A stretch of DNA of 64,000 bases from Edolisoma coerulescens (Eukaryota > Chordata > Aves > Passeriformes > Campephagidae), in contig VWZW01002764.1 of NCBI GenBank assembly GCA_013397115.1, forward strand, positions 505,968 through 569,967. The letters run 5' to 3'. The position numbers and the translations under genes are program-made. The notes under the pieces were generated by a model. It was given only the letters and a program-made list of their open reading frames with translations, was not told the DNA's origin and made no database searches. Below, piece by piece: positions 47,449-60,087 of this stretch (the first letter of the stretch is position 1; every line of letters starts with the position of its first letter).

Positions 47449-50400
47449 GCTGTCCCCCAGCTGCCCTGACGTGGGAGGCATCTATTCCCTTAATCCTCTG
47501 CCGGCGGGTGATTATGGGCTTGTGCATGGAGGGAGTTCCTGCTGTCCTGAGCTTTATCCAGCGTGACACGCTGTCCTTCTGGTGCAGTATCATTAAGATG
47601 CTCCCCAGTCTGTTCACTCCTAGCCCAAAGAAGAGGGCAGGTGCCTGGAGGACCATGTTCTCCTGACCTGGCTGTGATTTGGGCTGCTGGCCTAGAAATG
47701 AAATGCTCCAGCGTGGCATTACCCCATTCCTGTGTTTGCAGGCTGCCTGCTGACACAGCATGAATGTTTTTACCTTACTGTCCCCCGTGCTGACTCCTGC
47801 AGTTTACTTTATCCTGCTGTTTTCTTAGTGCTGTGAAACAGAGTTAATAATGTTGCTGTGCCCTTCACCCTAATGATGATGATGAATGTTTTAGACTGGT
47901 GTAATGAGACCACCCTTCATTTTTTTCAGAAAAGCGAGGAGGAATTCTTGATTTCTGTCTTTCTGAGGTTATAGCATAGTCTGTGATGCCTTTGGTGTAA
48001 ACCAGGAATATTTCTGTTATCCATGGGACACTTTGCAATGAGAACTTTTCCACGTTCATTTGAAGGGCTGGGAAATTTTAAATTTGCAACAGATGGATTT
48101 GCTCCAAAGGCTTCAGGTTAAGTCAGCTCTAAGGAAATGACAGTCTTTGTATGGCACACTGATTTATTTTTTTAAAATTGGCTCTTATTTCATTTCATTC
48201 CCTCATTTCCATGGGAGGATGCTGTTCCCCTCTGCTACTCCTGCACGCAGTCTAAGCTAAGTTCGTGCAATTGTTTGTGAAGGGTGGGATGGTTTCAGGA
48301 GGGCAGAATGCAACAGTCAGCTCTCCTGTGAGCACTGTAAGGATAGAAAAGAGGCACAAATCCTTTTTGTTTTCTTTCATCACTCCCTTTTGTCACCTGT
48401 CTGCAGGTTTGATTTGGCAAATAGAGCAGCTATTAGTGAACTCCCCACTGCAGGCTGGGGTGGTGAGGTGCTAACAAAGTCTCTCTGCACTTGTATGAAC
48501 ATATAAAATATTTAGAAAAGTCATCTAATACAGCTATTGGAGATGTGCTAGTAGGTTCATACCTGGCTGCATGCACAGTGAGGATTTCCTTGGATTGTCG
48601 TTTCTAGGGGTGGAGTTTTGAAGCCTGTGGCCAAGACCTGAAGATAGGTTTGGTATCGGTTGGTGGTAATTGGGCTGCACTTGCATAATCATAGTAATTT
48701 CCTTCTTCTTATATCTTAAATTTGATCTATAAGACCATGCTGCAGTGTGACTTAAAGCTTTAAGTGTTTGTCTCTGCTGGCAGTTGGCAGTGTATTAACT
48801 GTGATTCTTTACAGAAATAAGTGCTCAGTGTTGGAGCTAAATTGAATAATATGGTGGTGTTTGTGTCTTAATCTTCCAAATAGCTCTCTTAAGTTTGCTC
48901 CATTGATGTCTGAAAGGCTTAAAAATAATAAAGTCCATTGTAGAGAGCTTTGAATACAGAGTGGAAGCTCAGTAATTGCTGGCAGTTCATGGGCAGACTC
49001 ACTAAAACGTGGCAAGGAGGCAATTCTCCCAGCACGCCTGAATTTTTAAAAAGAATCTCCTTGTATCAAGGCCTCGTGATCCACAAGGTACAAAGTACAT
49101 CAGTATGAATTCAGGCTTGTGGGACTCAGTCCAGAGCCCCAAACCCTTTGGTTGCACTGTCATATCAATTGAAAACACCTTTTGTCTTCCTCATCAGTCT
49201 GCTGGGAGCTGTTTGCATCCCCAGCTTTTGGGCAGGGTGGGTGGAGTGGGCTCCTCTTCCAGCCAGCTCCACTGGCTGGTTGTCAGCAGAGAGCTGAAGT
49301 CCTGAGCCCCCATCCCAGCTTCCAACCTTTTGCTCTTCATAGGAAGGGGAAAAAGCCCTAAATACATGGTGGTTTGTTTCTTTTTAATGAGGTTCTCGGG
49401 GAATCAAGTATCAAAGGGAAAGCTCTGAAATCAGGGATCTGGCTTTGCTGATTTTTCTCAGAAGATGTTTATAGTTCCCCTGCATCCTGTGAATGAGTTT
49501 TTAAATGTGGAGTTGCAAAGGGCAGCTAAGGAAAAGGCTGGTTGGACCAGCAGGCATGATTTAAAAAACAAACAAACAAAAAACCCCCAACCAAACAAAA
49601 AAACCCCACGAACAACCCCCCAAACCAACCAAACAAAACCCCCCAAAAACCAAACAACAACAACAAAACAGGAGAGGGAAAGGAGGAGAATGTGATTTGT
49701 TTATCACAACTGAACTTGAAACTAATTTTAAATGTCTGTCTTCTGAGAGTAAGGAAATTCCTTTAGCTTCCAGCAGTAAATAACTGGGATGCTTTCAGCT
49801 CACAGCTGATTTAGAGGATGGTAAGTTTTCAACTAAAAAAATAGACTCTCCTGTAAGGCAAATCCATTCCAAGTGTCACTAAACAGCTGGAGGAAGAGGA
49901 GAGTCCTGACTGGCATGGTTCATATCACAAATAACCCTTGAACTTTGTTCTGTGTCTCTGTGTTCTGTCCAGAGTGTCTTGACAAAGGGTTTTGAACAAA
50001 TACAGTTTCAAACCAGGGAGCAAATGACCAGGATTGCATCTGGCTGGCAGGTGCATGATCCAGAACCCCAGATTTTGCTCAGAGAGATCTCAAATCAAGT
50101 CCCAAATCCATTTTTCTCTTGCTGTCAATCCTAAAAGACATGGTGAGTATTTCAGAGAAAGGGAGAAGGTTGTCCCATGGGAACTCTTGGGGGTCAATGA
50201 ATGAGGGTGTGGTGGTGGGGATGGTGTTGTTCTCCATGTCAAGCTCTTCTTGGCAGCTGAGTGATGAAGGATCTAATGCTGGCTGTGGTGAGCAGGATTT
50301 CTGAAACTCAGCTTCTCCTCATGCTCGTCTCAGCAAAGGGTTTGGCTGTCAGGATACTGAGCTCTCTTAAGGGTCTGCCCTTCTCTGTGCCAGCAGGGCC

Positions 50401-51339
50401 TGTCCTGTCCAGTCCACTTGGGACTCCTGGAAGTCTGTCACTTATGTAGGTGCTAAAAAGAAATTGAACTTATTTGGGAGTTGGTGTTCCAGCTGAAGGA
50501 ACTGAGAACTTGCCAGTCTGACCGTATGCTTCTGAAGTCCTTGTGGTTCCGTGCTTTAGTCCAGGATATTGCCTATTTAAGGCAATGGAAGAAAACCCTG
50601 TGCCACTCTTGCAGAGTAGGTATGTGAACTTTAAGCATCAGGACCAAATGGTAGTTCTCGAATCAGATGGTGTCCCGAATTTCCCTCTTCAGTTTTAAGT
50701 GGATGCAGCATTCTTCCCTTACAGCCTCAACTGTTGTGTTGCATTGTTGTATGGGGTTGAACATCTGCCCCTTGCAGCCACAAAAGTGGCTGTGGTCCAG
50801 TGGTGGGTGCTTTTTTCCTATTCAGGGATCCTCTGAGGCCTGGAAAAGCTTGAGTATTAGGCATGACATACTGTCAATTGCTGCAGGTCCCCTTGGCCCC
50901 CTCCTCCCAACATCTGCAAGGCCAGAGTTGTCCATCTTGGCTTGTCCATGTGCAGTGCACAGAGCAGAAAGACCCGTCCCTACCAGCTGCTGCTGCTGAG
51001 CAGGGAGTGGGGCCTCACCAGGAACCTGCCCATCCCATGCAGAAAACATTTGTGGTCCCAGAGAAGAGGGAAGAGCCATCACCAGCTCCCTCAGGAGGGC
51101 TGTGTTGCTGGGACCACAGTCCTGGGATCTTTCCCCCCTGGCAGCACCCTGGCTCGGGATGCTCATCCTCCATCCAGCAGCTCTGCTGGAGCTGTGCTGT
51201 CCTGTGGGGTGGCAGGGGATGGAGCAGGCAGAGCAGCACCTTGCCCCACGTTAAAGGTTTGGATGCTAAAGCAGAGCCGTGTGAGGGCCAAGTTGCCCGT
51301 CTCACACAGGTCTCTCAGCCCAGTGGTTTTTCCCTGCAG
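47449..51339 (+). other. ZHX3: ZHX3 5' intron, segment 6
   Basis: Intronic sequence. It includes an A/C-rich low-complexity tract at 49563-49670. Nothing else recognisable. Confidence 0.55.
49563..49670. repeat. A/C-only low-complexity tract
   Basis: About 108 bases almost wholly A and C, in CAAA/CCAA-like irregular units. The complementary strand is a T/G tract. Probably slippage-derived. Confidence 0.85.
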
Positions 51340-52160
51340 CATTGTTTCCGTGATTGACTGGCGTTGGCTTGGCAAAAGCCTTTTGAATATTCATTTGGCT
51401 GACGGGAGATGAGAGTGCGATAGCTCCTTGAAATCAGCTTGGGGAGGGGAAGCAAATAAGACTGCCTTTTTCTCACTCCTAGTGCTACTTGAACTCTCTC
51501 AAATGCACGCTTCACATGGATAAATGACTGCGGAGGCCTCAGCCTACCTAACAAGCCTGCTGTTGTACAGCAAAAATTATAGTGCCTGCACACTTGCCAT
51601 CCTCATTTAAAAGCCCATTCCTCATTAATATCACTTTATACATATTATAGCAGCTCGAAATGCCATTCCTCTTCTCCCCACCCATTTCCTTGTCTGGCTG
51701 TGACATACAGGAACTACACCCAGTGCTTGACTCGCCTCTCCTGACCTTTTGTAACTTGGCTCCAAACTCCTTTTTTTGGGTCTTTTGCAAAACACTGTCA
51801 GAAGGGAAAAATCCTTTGTTAAAACACAGCCAACTCCTGCCTCAACGTGGAACAGTTTGTTCTGCTGAAAGAATGAGCCAGTTCAGTGAGCAGAAAAACA
51901 TTGCCATAAACCAGCGAGCTCAATAAGCTGCAAAAGCCATCGGCTGCGCGCAAGGTCTGAAAGGACGACGCTGAAGCAGAATCCATGGGGATGGAAAAAA
52001 ATAATCCACGATCCCAACCTGCCAAACCCCGTTTCTTTGCTTTCAGACAAAGTATTTTGCAGTCGTCTTTTTGGTTATAGCAACTGTAAGTGGGGGAATG
52101 GGAGCTGAGGCCAAGCCAGGACGTAACGCGGCTCTCGAAGCTGCATATTGCAAAAGGACA
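51340..52160. promoter_or_regulatory. Candidate enhancer/CNE in ZHX3 intron with retained CpGs
   Basis: Within a CpG-poor intron this block retains scattered CpGs (GCTGACGGGAG, GAGTGCGATAGC, CGGCTGCGCGCAAGG, GGACGACGC, CGTAACGCGGCTCTCG) and is free of repeats. Such sequence often marks conserved, undermethylated regulatory DNA. Conservation was not tested. Confidence 0.35.
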
Positions 52161-55100
52161 TGGGGGATGAAGTAATCAAAAAATGCTCAGCTGGGAAGGG
52201 GCTGCAGCACTTGCAGTCATCAGGCTGTGCTGCAGATGATCAGCTCCAGCGCCTCTGGTACTGTTTAGTAGCTTGGTTTAGTCCTTCCCACCCACATCTT
52301 CTTTTAAAGCTCTGGACACTCTTTATTCCCTGGAATTGCTGTGGGTCTGTCCCTTATGCAGCTGCTCGGTAGCTGGTGATCAGCCTGGCTTCAGCAAGCG
52401 GTTCTTCATTCCACAGGGGACTTGGATGCTCGGTGAGAAACCTGTGTGACAGGCTTTTGGGTTTGTGTCTGCAGTGGGATCATTTTGGTGCTGGTATAAA
52501 AGCTGACACTGGTTTTCTTTTAACAGTAAATGTTGTGCTGGCATTAGAGCTGTGGTTCCCGAATTTGGGGTGATGGCCCCTCAATTAAGGTCACCCGTAT
52601 GGAGGTGGATGTGCAAACCTGGCAGTGGGGTTGTGAGCAGAGGTACATCAGAAAGGTGGGCTCCAAGGCTTCTCCAAGATGATTCCTTGGGATGGGGCAG
52701 GCTGTAGCAGCACTGAGAGCACAGCGGGGCTGTGGCATTGTGGGTGCTCTGTTGCCATTGGGTGCTCACGCCTGTGGGCTCCTCACCAGCTCAACCAAGC
52801 ATTCCTTGCTGATTTAAAAGTCTCAAATATCCTTGTCAGAAATTTGACATGGATTGAGATCTACCTCTGGTGCTTATTCGTTACTCTGAGCTCCCTGGTG
52901 GATTTTTGGCTTGGAGCCAGTTCAGCAATTTCAGATAATAAAAACACAAAGAAGTGTGTTTTAGGTGTAACCTATTCCTCTTCACATACATTCCGAAGGG
53001 CTGCATCTGCCAAAGCTGGGCTTGTCCTACATAAATGGTGGTGCTTGACAATGAGCTCTTCAGGGTGGGATCACAAGGCGTGTGGCACATCTGAAGGTGG
53101 AGTGGCAGGATATTACTGATGGGTGAGGGGCTGCTTGAGGTGCCTGTGTTTAAGATGAAATCACAAACAAAGCCCTGGCAATGCAAGCAAAGACGAAACG
53201 TCCTAGAGAAAGCACAAGGGGCTGAAATGGGAACTCCAGTGTGTTTACAAGCATGGCTGTACTGTCCTGTTCAGGCACCAACCAACCTGCTGGCAGTCAC
53301 CAGCTGAGCATGAGGTCATGGGGCACCCAGATATTGATGGGCTGAGGGACTTCTTGAAGCTCCATTAATGCTATCTGGTGTCCTCTGCTGGTAGTGCTAA
53401 CCTCAGCGCTGGCTCTATTGAGATGTGATGATTTGTCTGCTGGGCCTTTTGCTTTGGGGGAATGCCGGGAATGTTTTGCAGCATGGACAAAATCTGAGGA
53501 TTGAAGCTATGGAGGTGGATCCCTGGGATGCTGGAACTGTGAACCCTGCTAAGGTAGTGCAATGCGGAGCAAATCTGTAATGAAGCCTCTGTGCCAAGAG
53601 AGATTATTACTTTTTTGGAAGATGTTAATGGTATGATTGCATAACATTTATTTTGTGCTCAATCAAATAGATGAGGGCAGAGGAAAAGGAGTGAATTAAT
53701 GTTAGTGATGTTCAAACAGAAGCACGCAAAGCTCCGAGGGATGATCAGTGGTTTTGTTTTGATGTGTGTCGTGGTGGTTGTTTTTTATTCCTCACATTCT
53801 CCTGAAATATAGCACACAGGCTTGTCTCTAAGGGGGGCACACTGCCAATAGTCTAAAGGTTATATTATCCCAGTGACCTATTTTTATACTCTAATCGCGT
53901 TCTGTTTCAGCCGGCTCTTTCTAACCTTCCATCTTGCTCGGTTTTGTGCTTGTCTGGGAAAAAAAAAACAGATAATTGCCATTAGTCCCCGAGTGCTGAG
54001 GCAGCCTCTGCCTAGATACCAGCACAAGGGCGAGGTGCTGCTCTTACAGCACAAGAGCAATCCAAAAACACGGCTCGGAAATGGGTGACTACTTGAGACG
54101 GGGGGATGAGGAGCACTGTGGGGCAGAGGAGAGAGGGCTTCTCTTAAAGGCAGATTTTAAATGGAGAAGTCCAGCAGTTTGGAGAAGGGTGAAATTTTAA
54201 TGAATAGCTCTGTTTAACTGGTCTAAATGGAAAAGACGCTTTTCTGCTCTAGGCCTGCCAAGGAATGGAGAATGAATACGATTGTTCGGTCAACCGGCTC
54301 CCACTGCATTTAGACTGTACCCGCGGTTTCAAAGCCAGGCTTAAGCTACAAAGCACCCTGACCAGTTGGCATAAAGAGAAATTGTTCCTTAGTACAAATG
54401 TTGACTGTGATGCTGCTTGAAGCTCAAAACTGCTGAAGTTTGTGCGTGTGTTTGTACATTCGTGCAGCGCGAAATAATAAGATGTGAAGCTCCTTTCTTG
54501 CCTGCGTGGCCTCTCTGGGGCTGTGGTTATTGTATTGCTGGTGGCTCTGCTTGGTCATGGTGAGATCACCTGAGGTTTGAGTGCCTGCAGAGTTAGTGTG
54601 GTACCAATCTGCTCCGGAGGGGAAAATCTCATTAACTGCTCATTGGTGGGAACTTGCAGTCCTGAATGGGGTTAAACCCCAAAAGAATTAAGTGTGTCAC
54701 GACCTTGGCCTGGGTTATGAACCAGGCTTTGGGTGGCAGATGCTACCTCCAGGTGCCAGCCCTGGGCAAGGGCATGGCATGGGGATGTGTGCCGGGAGCC
54801 GGGGCGATGCTGTGCTGCTGGCATTTTTAGGCTGCTGGAGATGTTCCCATCATGTGACTTCCTCCCAGCTGCAGCCTTTGCAGAGTTACTTGGGGAGGAT
54901 GCCGGACTCCAGCTAGCTGGGATGTACAACCACAGACTGGGAAGAGAGGAGCTCAGCCCTGCCAAATCTTGCCCTTTCTTCTCCTTCACAGAGCTGTGCT
55001 GGCACAGCTGGCAGGGAGGTCCCATCCACACCTTGGAAGTTTCTCTGGAGAGGTGATCTGTCCCCTCTGGCTGTGTCTGTCCATATCGAATGACAGGGAT

Positions 55101-58100
55101 GTGGCCTGGGGAGGTCTTTGCTGGGATGTCCATCCACACAGTGTGTCCCTGGGATGGATTAGCAATAGCACCCACTGGGCATGTTTTGGCAACAAACAAT
55201 TCCAACTGGTGAAACTCCTACTTGACTTCTCATGAACAGACTGCAAAAGCAGAAGGAACATTCATGTCCAGCCAAAGAGGAAGAATCCCAGGACTGCCAC
55301 GGCTGGCAGCAGGGTGGCCATGGGCCTGTACCCCACATACATGGACCTGTTTTTCTTCCCTTTCCCAGCATCATGATAAATGTACCCAGTCCCAGGCTGC
55401 TGAGCTCGCTCCCAGAGCTGCCCAGGGCAAACTGGGTGCCTGTCATGCTGGGAGACCTGCTGTCAACCACGGTGGGATGTTTGGGCTGGTGGGAAGGGGA
55501 AGGGTGCTCAGCCCTCAGGTTTGGGTCGATGGTGCTGGCTACAGGGATCATTTAGTTAATGGCCTTGCTAATTACAGTGTGCTTGGGAAGTCATCTGGAA
55601 CTCCCAGAGACAGCACTGCATCTTCTGACCCTGGCTGGAGGTAGAGCCTGAAGGGGAGAGACAAAAACTCCAAAACATCAACTTTTTTTCCTCCTTTGAT
55701 TTTTCCTCTTTTCCCCCTCATACGATGCTATCAGCTGGGGCCTGCGGAGTTTCAACTTAAAAACAAACCACTTTTATTTAAAGTGCCAATATTGTGCTTG
55801 GCTCCATATGAGACAGAAACATTAACTTTGTCTCTGACCTGGGGAGCGTGTCTGCCTGCCTAGCAGGCACTGAAAGTGTTGAGAAAACTGTTACTTTACG
55901 TCTATTTTGGTGCTGATTCTTTAAAATCTATTTTTTTATTAATTTCATTTTATTTTAACGGCGCATTCCCTCTTCAGCAGAGCACCAGAGCCCGCAGAGC
56001 ACGTAGCCATCCTTTGTGTCCCCGTGGAGCCCTGTCCCTGGTGTCAGCGTTGGCACCCAGGAGCTGGCAGGGCTGGGGGCAGGGGAGGGCAGCTGTCCCT
56101 GGATTCCCGTGCCTGGGCAGTGGGACTGGAGCTGCTCTGTCCTGGCTGGTGCTGCTGCCTGGTGGGTTTTCTGGTTGTTGTTTCTAGGCGAGGTTTGCAA
56201 AAGGTCACAAAAAATTAATCTTCTAACTGGGGACCTTGGCACTGCGCGCAGTGAATGTTTTGCATTAACAACCTAACTCGTTAATTCAGTGAAACATTTA
56301 AAACCAAACCAGTTATATCCAGCCAAGCTGGAAAAAGCTGAAAGTTCATACTCAGCAGTGCAGATTTCGAAACCTCCCTTTGTTAATCTCTGCAGAAGTA
56401 AATTTTCTGCTATTGCAGAGCTCACTGTGACCAGTCTGGGCATTGTTTCCCTCAGCGGAGGCAAAGCTGCTCTGCAGAGGGTTGGTTTTGTACCTGGAAC
56501 TGCCACCTTTCCCTCCAGTGTTAGTTTCTCTATGAACATCACTGTGACAGAATTGGTTTGACTCTGCTTTAAATCAGTTTTCTCCCAAATTTCCAGCAGC
56601 AGGGACCGTTTTAGGTGCACTGGACATTCGTCCTGCTTACTCTGCTACCTCGCTATGAAATTGGCAGGTATAAATTAAATACGAACCAGGAATTTAAGTA
56701 CAATAACTTTGTCTTCCTGGCTGCCAGGTAGCTCTTCCATTCAGCTAATGTCTCTTTGCTCCAGTAAATCATAAAATAATACATAGGAAATAGACTTCTT
56801 CACTCATGGCTGTGCAGATGGGTCTGAGGCATCATCTACACTGAGATCAGTTGTAAGGATGTTTTTCAATTGATTAATTTTTCTGCCATTAATTTACTCT
56901 ATCCATTAGAACAGCCTCACTTATTTTAATAAGGGAGAAATTAGTGAATTATCCATTCTGTTATATATTAGTGGTGTATTAAAGTATTAAGTGCATTCCA
57001 GAAGGTGAGCAGTGAATAAAACACGCTCCCAACATGTGGTTATGCAACTGTTCCATGGAAATGAAATGGACAAACAGTACAGTTGATTAATTCTTTTTCC
57101 CTAGTAAATTGCCACTGTGATTCACTTCCAGCTAAAATTTGCAATCTGTGTTCTCAGGTGGCATTAATATTGGAGCCCTGCAGGAGAGCTGTGGTGGCTG
57201 GGGCTGCTTTGATTGCATTTTTAAGGAAAGTTGTTGGAGAGAGCACAGAGTTTGATGCAAATGTGCTGGTAAATGAAATGCAGAGCTTTTAGGCTCTCTG
57301 TAGGTGGGTCAGGCCATTCACATTTACCAAAATAATAGCGATGGAGTGCTCGGGAGAGGCACTTTGTTAACGTGGCACAATGGGGGGCTTTGTGTGTCGC
57401 CGTTTCTTTGTATCAAGTTTACTCTGTTGACAGATAAAAATCATCTTTTTGATATCTGGAGACTCCATAAACACTGGGTCAGATCTGTCAGGGACTGGAG
57501 CTGTCTCAGTAATGGAGACTCTGGAACTGGATCTCTGGAGTTTGCTGGAAAGAAAAAAGCTTGCAGAGGGCCCAGCAGCTTCTCCCTGTGTTAAAGCCAC
57601 AGGATAAAATGAAATAAGTATTCCCTTTTACCATTACTTCCCTGAAATGAAACTCCTCTCAGCCTTTAAAGCTGTATTTTGTAGCCTTCAGACTGATTTT
57701 ACTGTTTTTTCCCTAATTGACTCGACTTGGAAAGGTCATCACAGCCTGCTAGACTGTGTAATATTTAACTTAGCATCAAAAATGAGGATCTCGGGATTGG
57801 TGTCAAATGGATGCTGTTCCCCTCTGAATAGCACAGCCCATTCACACTCATCCAAATATTCCACTTGCTAATGCTAATGAGTAACTTTCTGGCCCTCTGC
57901 AGTGGGCAGGACTAACCAGAGGGAAGGTGGGATGAGAGTGGCATAAAGCAGGTATTGAGATGTGCAATCCCCACAGTCTAAATCCAGCTCATGGCTTTAA
58001 TACCTGTTTTATTTATAGATTTATTTTTTTTTAAAGTTATAATTTCTAGCTCTTCACGATGCTTTAGCATAGCAAGCAGTCTTTTCTGATGCCAAGTTCA

Positions 58101-59924
58101 GTGATGACTAACACTATTTACAGGACTGTTTTGTAATCTCAGATCAGCCCACATTAACGGGAAGTTACGTTTTCCCGTCAGTCTTTCAAACGGTGCCTGA
58201 GAGTTGCTGAGGCCAGAGCCAGCCATCCAGGCTCTCCCTTTTGGAAAAAATGATGTCAGCTTTCAGAACAAGCTTTAAAAAAAAAAAAAAATCTAATAAA
58301 GTTAGGGAGGTCATTTGAAATTGAACTTCCTCCATTTGAATTTTTTTTTTCTTTTTTTTTGCATGAGGATCTTTCATTCCTCTGTTCTAAAAACTACCAA
58401 CAAAACTAAGCACAGGAGGTATTGCATAAGCACCACCAAGCCATTTGCCTGATCTGCATTTCTCAGTGCATGAGATCAGCTCCAAATATCTGATCTCAGA
58501 AAGCTGCTGGTGCACAACTGCTGTAACTGATAGGAGTTACCTCTGTGAGTCATCTCATAGGATGGTAAGTCTTTTTTTTTTTTTTTTTAAAGTTCAAGTT
58601 TTTATGAGTGTTTTTATAAAGCTCAGTTGCTGTTACTGTAAATCCCAGGGAAATCTGGCACAGAATCTTTATAATATGAATCAGTGTGTCCATATGCTTC
58701 CAAGTGACCTTGCAGTCTGGAAAAATACTATTTTATCCCTCTGTTGAAGAGAAAAAAAAAAAGAGTTGCTGTAGAAAAGGTTGACAGAGAGGTGTCACCA
58801 GGCAGATGACTCCTGGTGCCAGCTACAGCAGTTTTACTGCCCTGGGGTCATGATCTCAGGCACAGAGCATTTGCTGTGCACGTGGGAAAACTACATCAGG
58901 CCAGGAATAAGGTTGTGGCTAATGCCTCAGCCAGCCCTGGCTTTCCATGGTCTGGAGCATTTCAGGGTCTGCTTCAGCTTCAGAGGAGGGGGGAAAAAAA
59001 AAAGGAAATAGTTATTGTTGGTTGGTTGGGTTTTGCTTATTTTTGTTTGGTTTTGGTTTTAAATGTAACAAATCTCTGGTTACCCCAAGCCCAGCAAGAT
59101 GGGCTTGCACTGACGAGAAGTTACACTTTGTTAGGGAATACCCCAGTGCATTGTGTGGTGTGACTGCCAAAAGCTGCAGAGGTGGTGGGAGGGGAAGGCT
59201 GGGAGCCAGGAACATTGTGATGCTGCTCTTGAGCTTTGGGGCCTTTACCTTCTCTTGCCGCTCCAGACGAGGACTCACAGATGCTGTTGGAACAGTAATG
59301 AAGTGAGCACAGGATGGGAAGGGCATCTCCCAAATGCTCTGCAGGCTTGCTGAGCAAGGAGGGCTAAAATACTGCAGCCTCCTCGCTCCCAGCAGCAGCT
59401 CCGGGTGTCTGCAGAGGCTCTTGGCACGGGCACAGTGCTCTGAGCTGGCAACAAACTTCCTGACAGGATGGATGGAAAATGCTGATTTTGAAGAAATAGA
59501 AATATTCTGTGGGGAACATGTGGATTTTTCATCTTTTTTTGTGATGGAAAGCAGGTGGCTTTCCCAGGTGACCCTGCCTGGTGTCACCTCCTGCGTGAGG
59601 GACACACAGGGAGCCCAGGCACTGCTCTCCCTCCTGAAACACCAAGGACGGGTCTTGACAGGGCAGAATGAGGGGAAAATTCAGTGGTGTTCCTCCTCAA
59701 ATGAGAATTTGATGTGGGCTGTAAAAGTGGCATGTTTGTGTGCTCGTTTTGAAACAGATAGTTCACAGGTTTAGGTGTGAAAATACAGCAAATCCAAGGT
59801 CGAGTTAGATTTTTCCGATGAAAGAGGAAAAATTATTTATTGAGTGAAGCAGTTAAATACCAGGGCGGTTGTGCTTTGTGTAATACCAAGGGAACTAACC
59901 CCTCCTCCCTCTCCTTATCCTCAG
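52161..59924 (+). other. ZHX3: ZHX3 5' intron, segment 7
   Basis: Rest of the intron before the coding exon. There are possible regulatory blocks near 53,860-54,480 (retained CpGs such as CTAATCGCG, CCGCGG, CGCGAAATAATAAG) and 56,640-57,080 (AT-rich with TTGATTAATTTTT and CCATTAATTTAC). No coding exon, RNA gene or mobile element was recognised. The intron ends with the acceptor CTCCTTATCCTCAG at 59923-59924. Confidence 0.55.
56640..57080. promoter_or_regulatory. AT-rich candidate regulatory element in ZHX3 intron
   Basis: Non-repetitive AT-rich block with several TAAT/ATTA homeodomain-type cores (TATAAATTAAATACG, TTGATTAATTTTTCTGCC, CCATTAATTTACTC, TTAGTGAATTATCC). It resembles conserved non-coding DNA by composition only. 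Confidence 0.28.
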
Positions 59925-60087
59925 GTTCAGTGGCAAATATGAACATTTTTTGTCAACATTTGACAACAACTCCTCGGGACATCATGAGTTTGCTGGAATC
60001 TGGACCACAGAGCACTTGCAATAGCGCTTTCTAAATTTGAATTTAATTTAAATGAAAGAAAAATAGTCCTCTGGATCAATTGTAGCG
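59925..60087 (+). other. ZHX3: ZHX3 5' UTR part of the coding exon
   Basis: Begins after a strong pyrimidine tract and CAG acceptor (CCCTCTCCTTATCCTCAG) and runs 163 bases to the ZHX3 ATG. Upstream ATGs are present, forming the uORF listed separately. Confidence 0.8.
59939..60034 (+). promoter_or_regulatory. 31-codon uORF upstream of ZHX3
   Basis: ATG with A at -3 opens a frame beginning MNIFCQHLTTTPRDIM and ending in TAA, 53 bases before the ZHX3 ATG. It does not overlap the main frame, so reinitiation is possible. It may lower translation of ZHX3. Confidence 0.5.

Noticed and set aside
46837..47761. Open frames of 214 and 294 aa on the - strand
   Set aside because: They are repeats of the 23-bp minisatellite read in frame, with flanking noise. 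No domain or splice context.
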